NCBI GenBank assembly: GCA_964572725.1
Contig: CAZNFW010000002.1
Location: forward strand, 1 to 64,000
DNA length: 64,000 nt
Direction: 5' to 3'
From: Rosettibacter sp964572725
GTDB lineage: Bacteria; Bacteroidota; Ignavibacteria; Ignavibacteriales; Melioribacteraceae
Numbering within the stretch: the stretch's first letter is position 1; each line of letters opens with the position of its first letter. The position numbers and the translations under genes were made by a program. Positions 62,875 through 64,000 of this stretch are shown here, piece by piece. Under the pieces are notes generated by a model. It was not told the DNA's origin. It made no database searches and saw nothing but the letters and a program-made list of their open reading frames with translations.

Positions 62875-64000
62875 TTAATCTTCCATTGTAGCAGCTATTA
62901 CTTCCTGAATAGAGGTCAGACCCATTTTCACTTTTTCAAATCCGGATTCTCTTAAGCTGATTGTTCCATCTTTTCTTGCCTGTTCGCGAATTGCTTCTTC
63001 ATCAACTTCATCACCAGAACGAACAATTATTCTTCTTATTTCTTTTGTAAAGTATAAAGCTTCGTGTATTGCCATTCTTCCTTTGTAACCGGTATTATTG
63101 CATTTATCGCAGCCTACAGCTTCATAAATATCATAACCAAGCCAGTCTTCTAACTTAAGTCCAGCAGATAGAATATGTTCTTCGAAATTAGTTACCTTTC
63201 TTTTGCAATGTTCACATAATTTTCTTATTAATCTTTGAGCTACAATAATATTAATTGCATAAGCAATTAAGAAAGGTTCAACGCCCATTTTATATAAACG
63301 AGCAACAGCACTTGGAGCATCATTAGTGTGAAGGGTTGAAAATGTTAAGTGGCCAGTGTTAGCAAGTTTAATTGCAGTTTCGGCTGTTTCTTTATCGCGC
63401 ATCTCGCCAACGAGAACAATATCCGGGTCATGTCGTAATATTGCTCTTATTGCCTGCTCAAAATTCATTTTGTGACCAATTTTAAGCTGGCGTGCACCTT
63501 CAATTACATATTCAACAGGGTCTTCAATTGTGAGAACATTTTTAGATGGATGAATTACTTGATACAAAGCAGCAATTAAAGTGGTTGATTTTCCGCTTCC
63601 TGTTGGTCCTGTTAAAATTATCATTCCCTGCGGCTGATTAATAGCTTTTACAAATGCCTGATGAGCATAACCTGTAAGCCCAAGTTTGTTCAAATCTTTT
63701 ATTACTTTTCTGTCATCAAGAACTCTTATAACAATACTTTCGAATTTATTTTTTAATTCTGTGCCAACCATAGGCAAAACAGAAACTCTGAAGCGAATTA
63801 TGTGTCCATCAATTTCTCTTTGAATAAAACCATCCTGAGCTTTTTCTCTTTCAAATCTATCCAGACCTTTTGAGCGGTCTTTAACAACTGCCATTACAGC
63901 TTCCGGCATTGTATTTTCCTGAACATGCCATAATTGCAGTTTGCCGTCTATTCGAAAGTGAATCTCAGTTTTCATTGCTCCTTTTGGTATAATGTGAATA
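62875..64000 (-). CDS. PilB/GspE-like extension ATPase, C-terminal part (runs off the right edge)
   Basis: Open to the window edge: the frame continues upstream of the Met at 63975 as IHIIPKGAMKTEIHFRIDGKL, so that Met is internal (family: SDIHIEP...RIDG) and the real start lies beyond 64000. Walker A GPTGSGKST (near 123-131 from that Met), Walker B DIVLVGEMRD, His box GHLTFSTLHT, and the four-Cys zinc site CEHCKRK...CDKCNNTGYKGR. All fit a PilB/GspE assembly ATPase. It heads the pilus-like cluster, at least as far as the window shows. Its partner PilC/GspF platform protein is not seen here. Confidence 0.93.
   Translation of the reverse strand, partial: IHIIPKGAMKTEIHFRIDGKLQLWHVQENTMPEAVMAVVKDRSKGLDRFEREKAQDGFIQREIDGHIIRFRVSVLPMVGTELKNKFESIVIRVLDDRKVIKDLNKLGLTGYAHQAFVKAINQPQGMIILTGPTGSGKSTTLIAALYQVIHPSKNVLTIEDPVEYVIEGARQLKIGHKMNFEQAIRAILRHDPDIVLVGEMRDKETAETAIKLANTGHLTFSTLHTNDAPSAVARLYKMGVEPFLIAYAINIIVAQRLIRKLCEHCKRKVTNFEEHILSAGLKLEDWLGYDIYEAVGCDKCNNTGYKGRMAIHEALYFTKEIRRIIVRSGDEVDEEAIREQARKDGTISLRESGFEKVKMGLTSIQEVIAATMED

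Noticed and set aside
63975..63977. ATG at 63975 as start of the PilB-like ATPase
   Set aside because: The frame continues upstream with family-conserved residues (IHIIPKG...), so this Met is internal and the gene is cut by the window edge.

Overview
The window is AT-rich, densely packed bacterial DNA from a Gram-negative-type organism. The best fit is Ignavibacteria (Ignavibacterium/Melioribacter relatives, on the Chlorobi/Bacteroidota side of the FCB group). The evidence is: a giant secreted protein ending in a type IX secretion (Por) sorting domain with the YPNPFNP motif; lipopolysaccharide genes (Kdo transferase, heptosyltransferase-like GT9, gmhA); a TonB receptor with a carboxypeptidase-like N-terminal domain; a complete menaquinone operon; and several Bacteroidota-style -7 boxes (TAnnTTTG) a short way upstream of start codons. 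No rRNA, tRNA, CRISPR array, integrase or transposase gene was seen. The assignment is inference from gene content, not from a marker gene.

Layout. 1-2 kb: the 5' part of a TonB-dependent receptor, running off the left edge, and a small SpoT/Mesh1-like HD hydrolase. 2.2-7.4 kb: a 1718-residue mosaic surface protein (thioester-type N-terminus, SdrD-B repeats, DUF11, choice-of-anchor A, propeller, T9SS tail) with a strong terminator. 7.4-8.0 kb: a gene-free patch built from several repeat families. 8.0-15.7 kb: envelope and central metabolism (GT9, waaA, pckA, phosphomannomutase, class V aminotransferase) with several very small genes. 15.8-21.2 kb: secreted oligoendopeptidase F, an OPT transporter, a membrane protein and a 58-residue Cys-rich protein, separated by GTAAC-headed palindromic repeats. 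21.3-24.5 kb: gmhA and an aconitase carrying a histone-H1-like lysine-rich tail. 24.5-31.1 kb (minus): aroK-aroB-GHL10-DUF192, an outer-membrane barrel candidate, and a PpiD-like foldase. 31.3-33.7 kb: a 70-residue membrane protein plus a sodium:solute symporter. 33.8-39.7 kb (minus): hrcA-grpE-dnaJ-HhH protein-pilin-like protein-PilM-like protein-rsmD-coaD. 40-45 kb: purM, a TatD/radical-SAM fusion, dacB, prmA and a convergent marR. 45.3-53.5 kb: menF-D-H-B-A-C-E. 53.5-64 kb (minus): a type IV pilus/type II secretion-like cluster (PilB-like ATPase cut by the window edge, PilT-like ATPase, PilM-PilN fusion, PilO-PilP-like fusion, short secretin) running straight into a three-receiver hybrid histidine kinase and a receiver-DHp protein.

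How they fit together. The aro genes make chorismate, which MenF and the rest of the men operon convert to demethylmenaquinone. GmhA, GT9 and WaaA serve the inner core of LPS. PilM/N/O/P, a secretin and two ATPases form most of an envelope-spanning pilus or secretion machine that appears physically coupled to its own two-component pair. The least expected items are the internal-thioester T9SS adhesin candidate, the aconitase tail, the REP-like repeat family, an apparent AUC start codon, and a marR terminator encoded antisense inside prmA.
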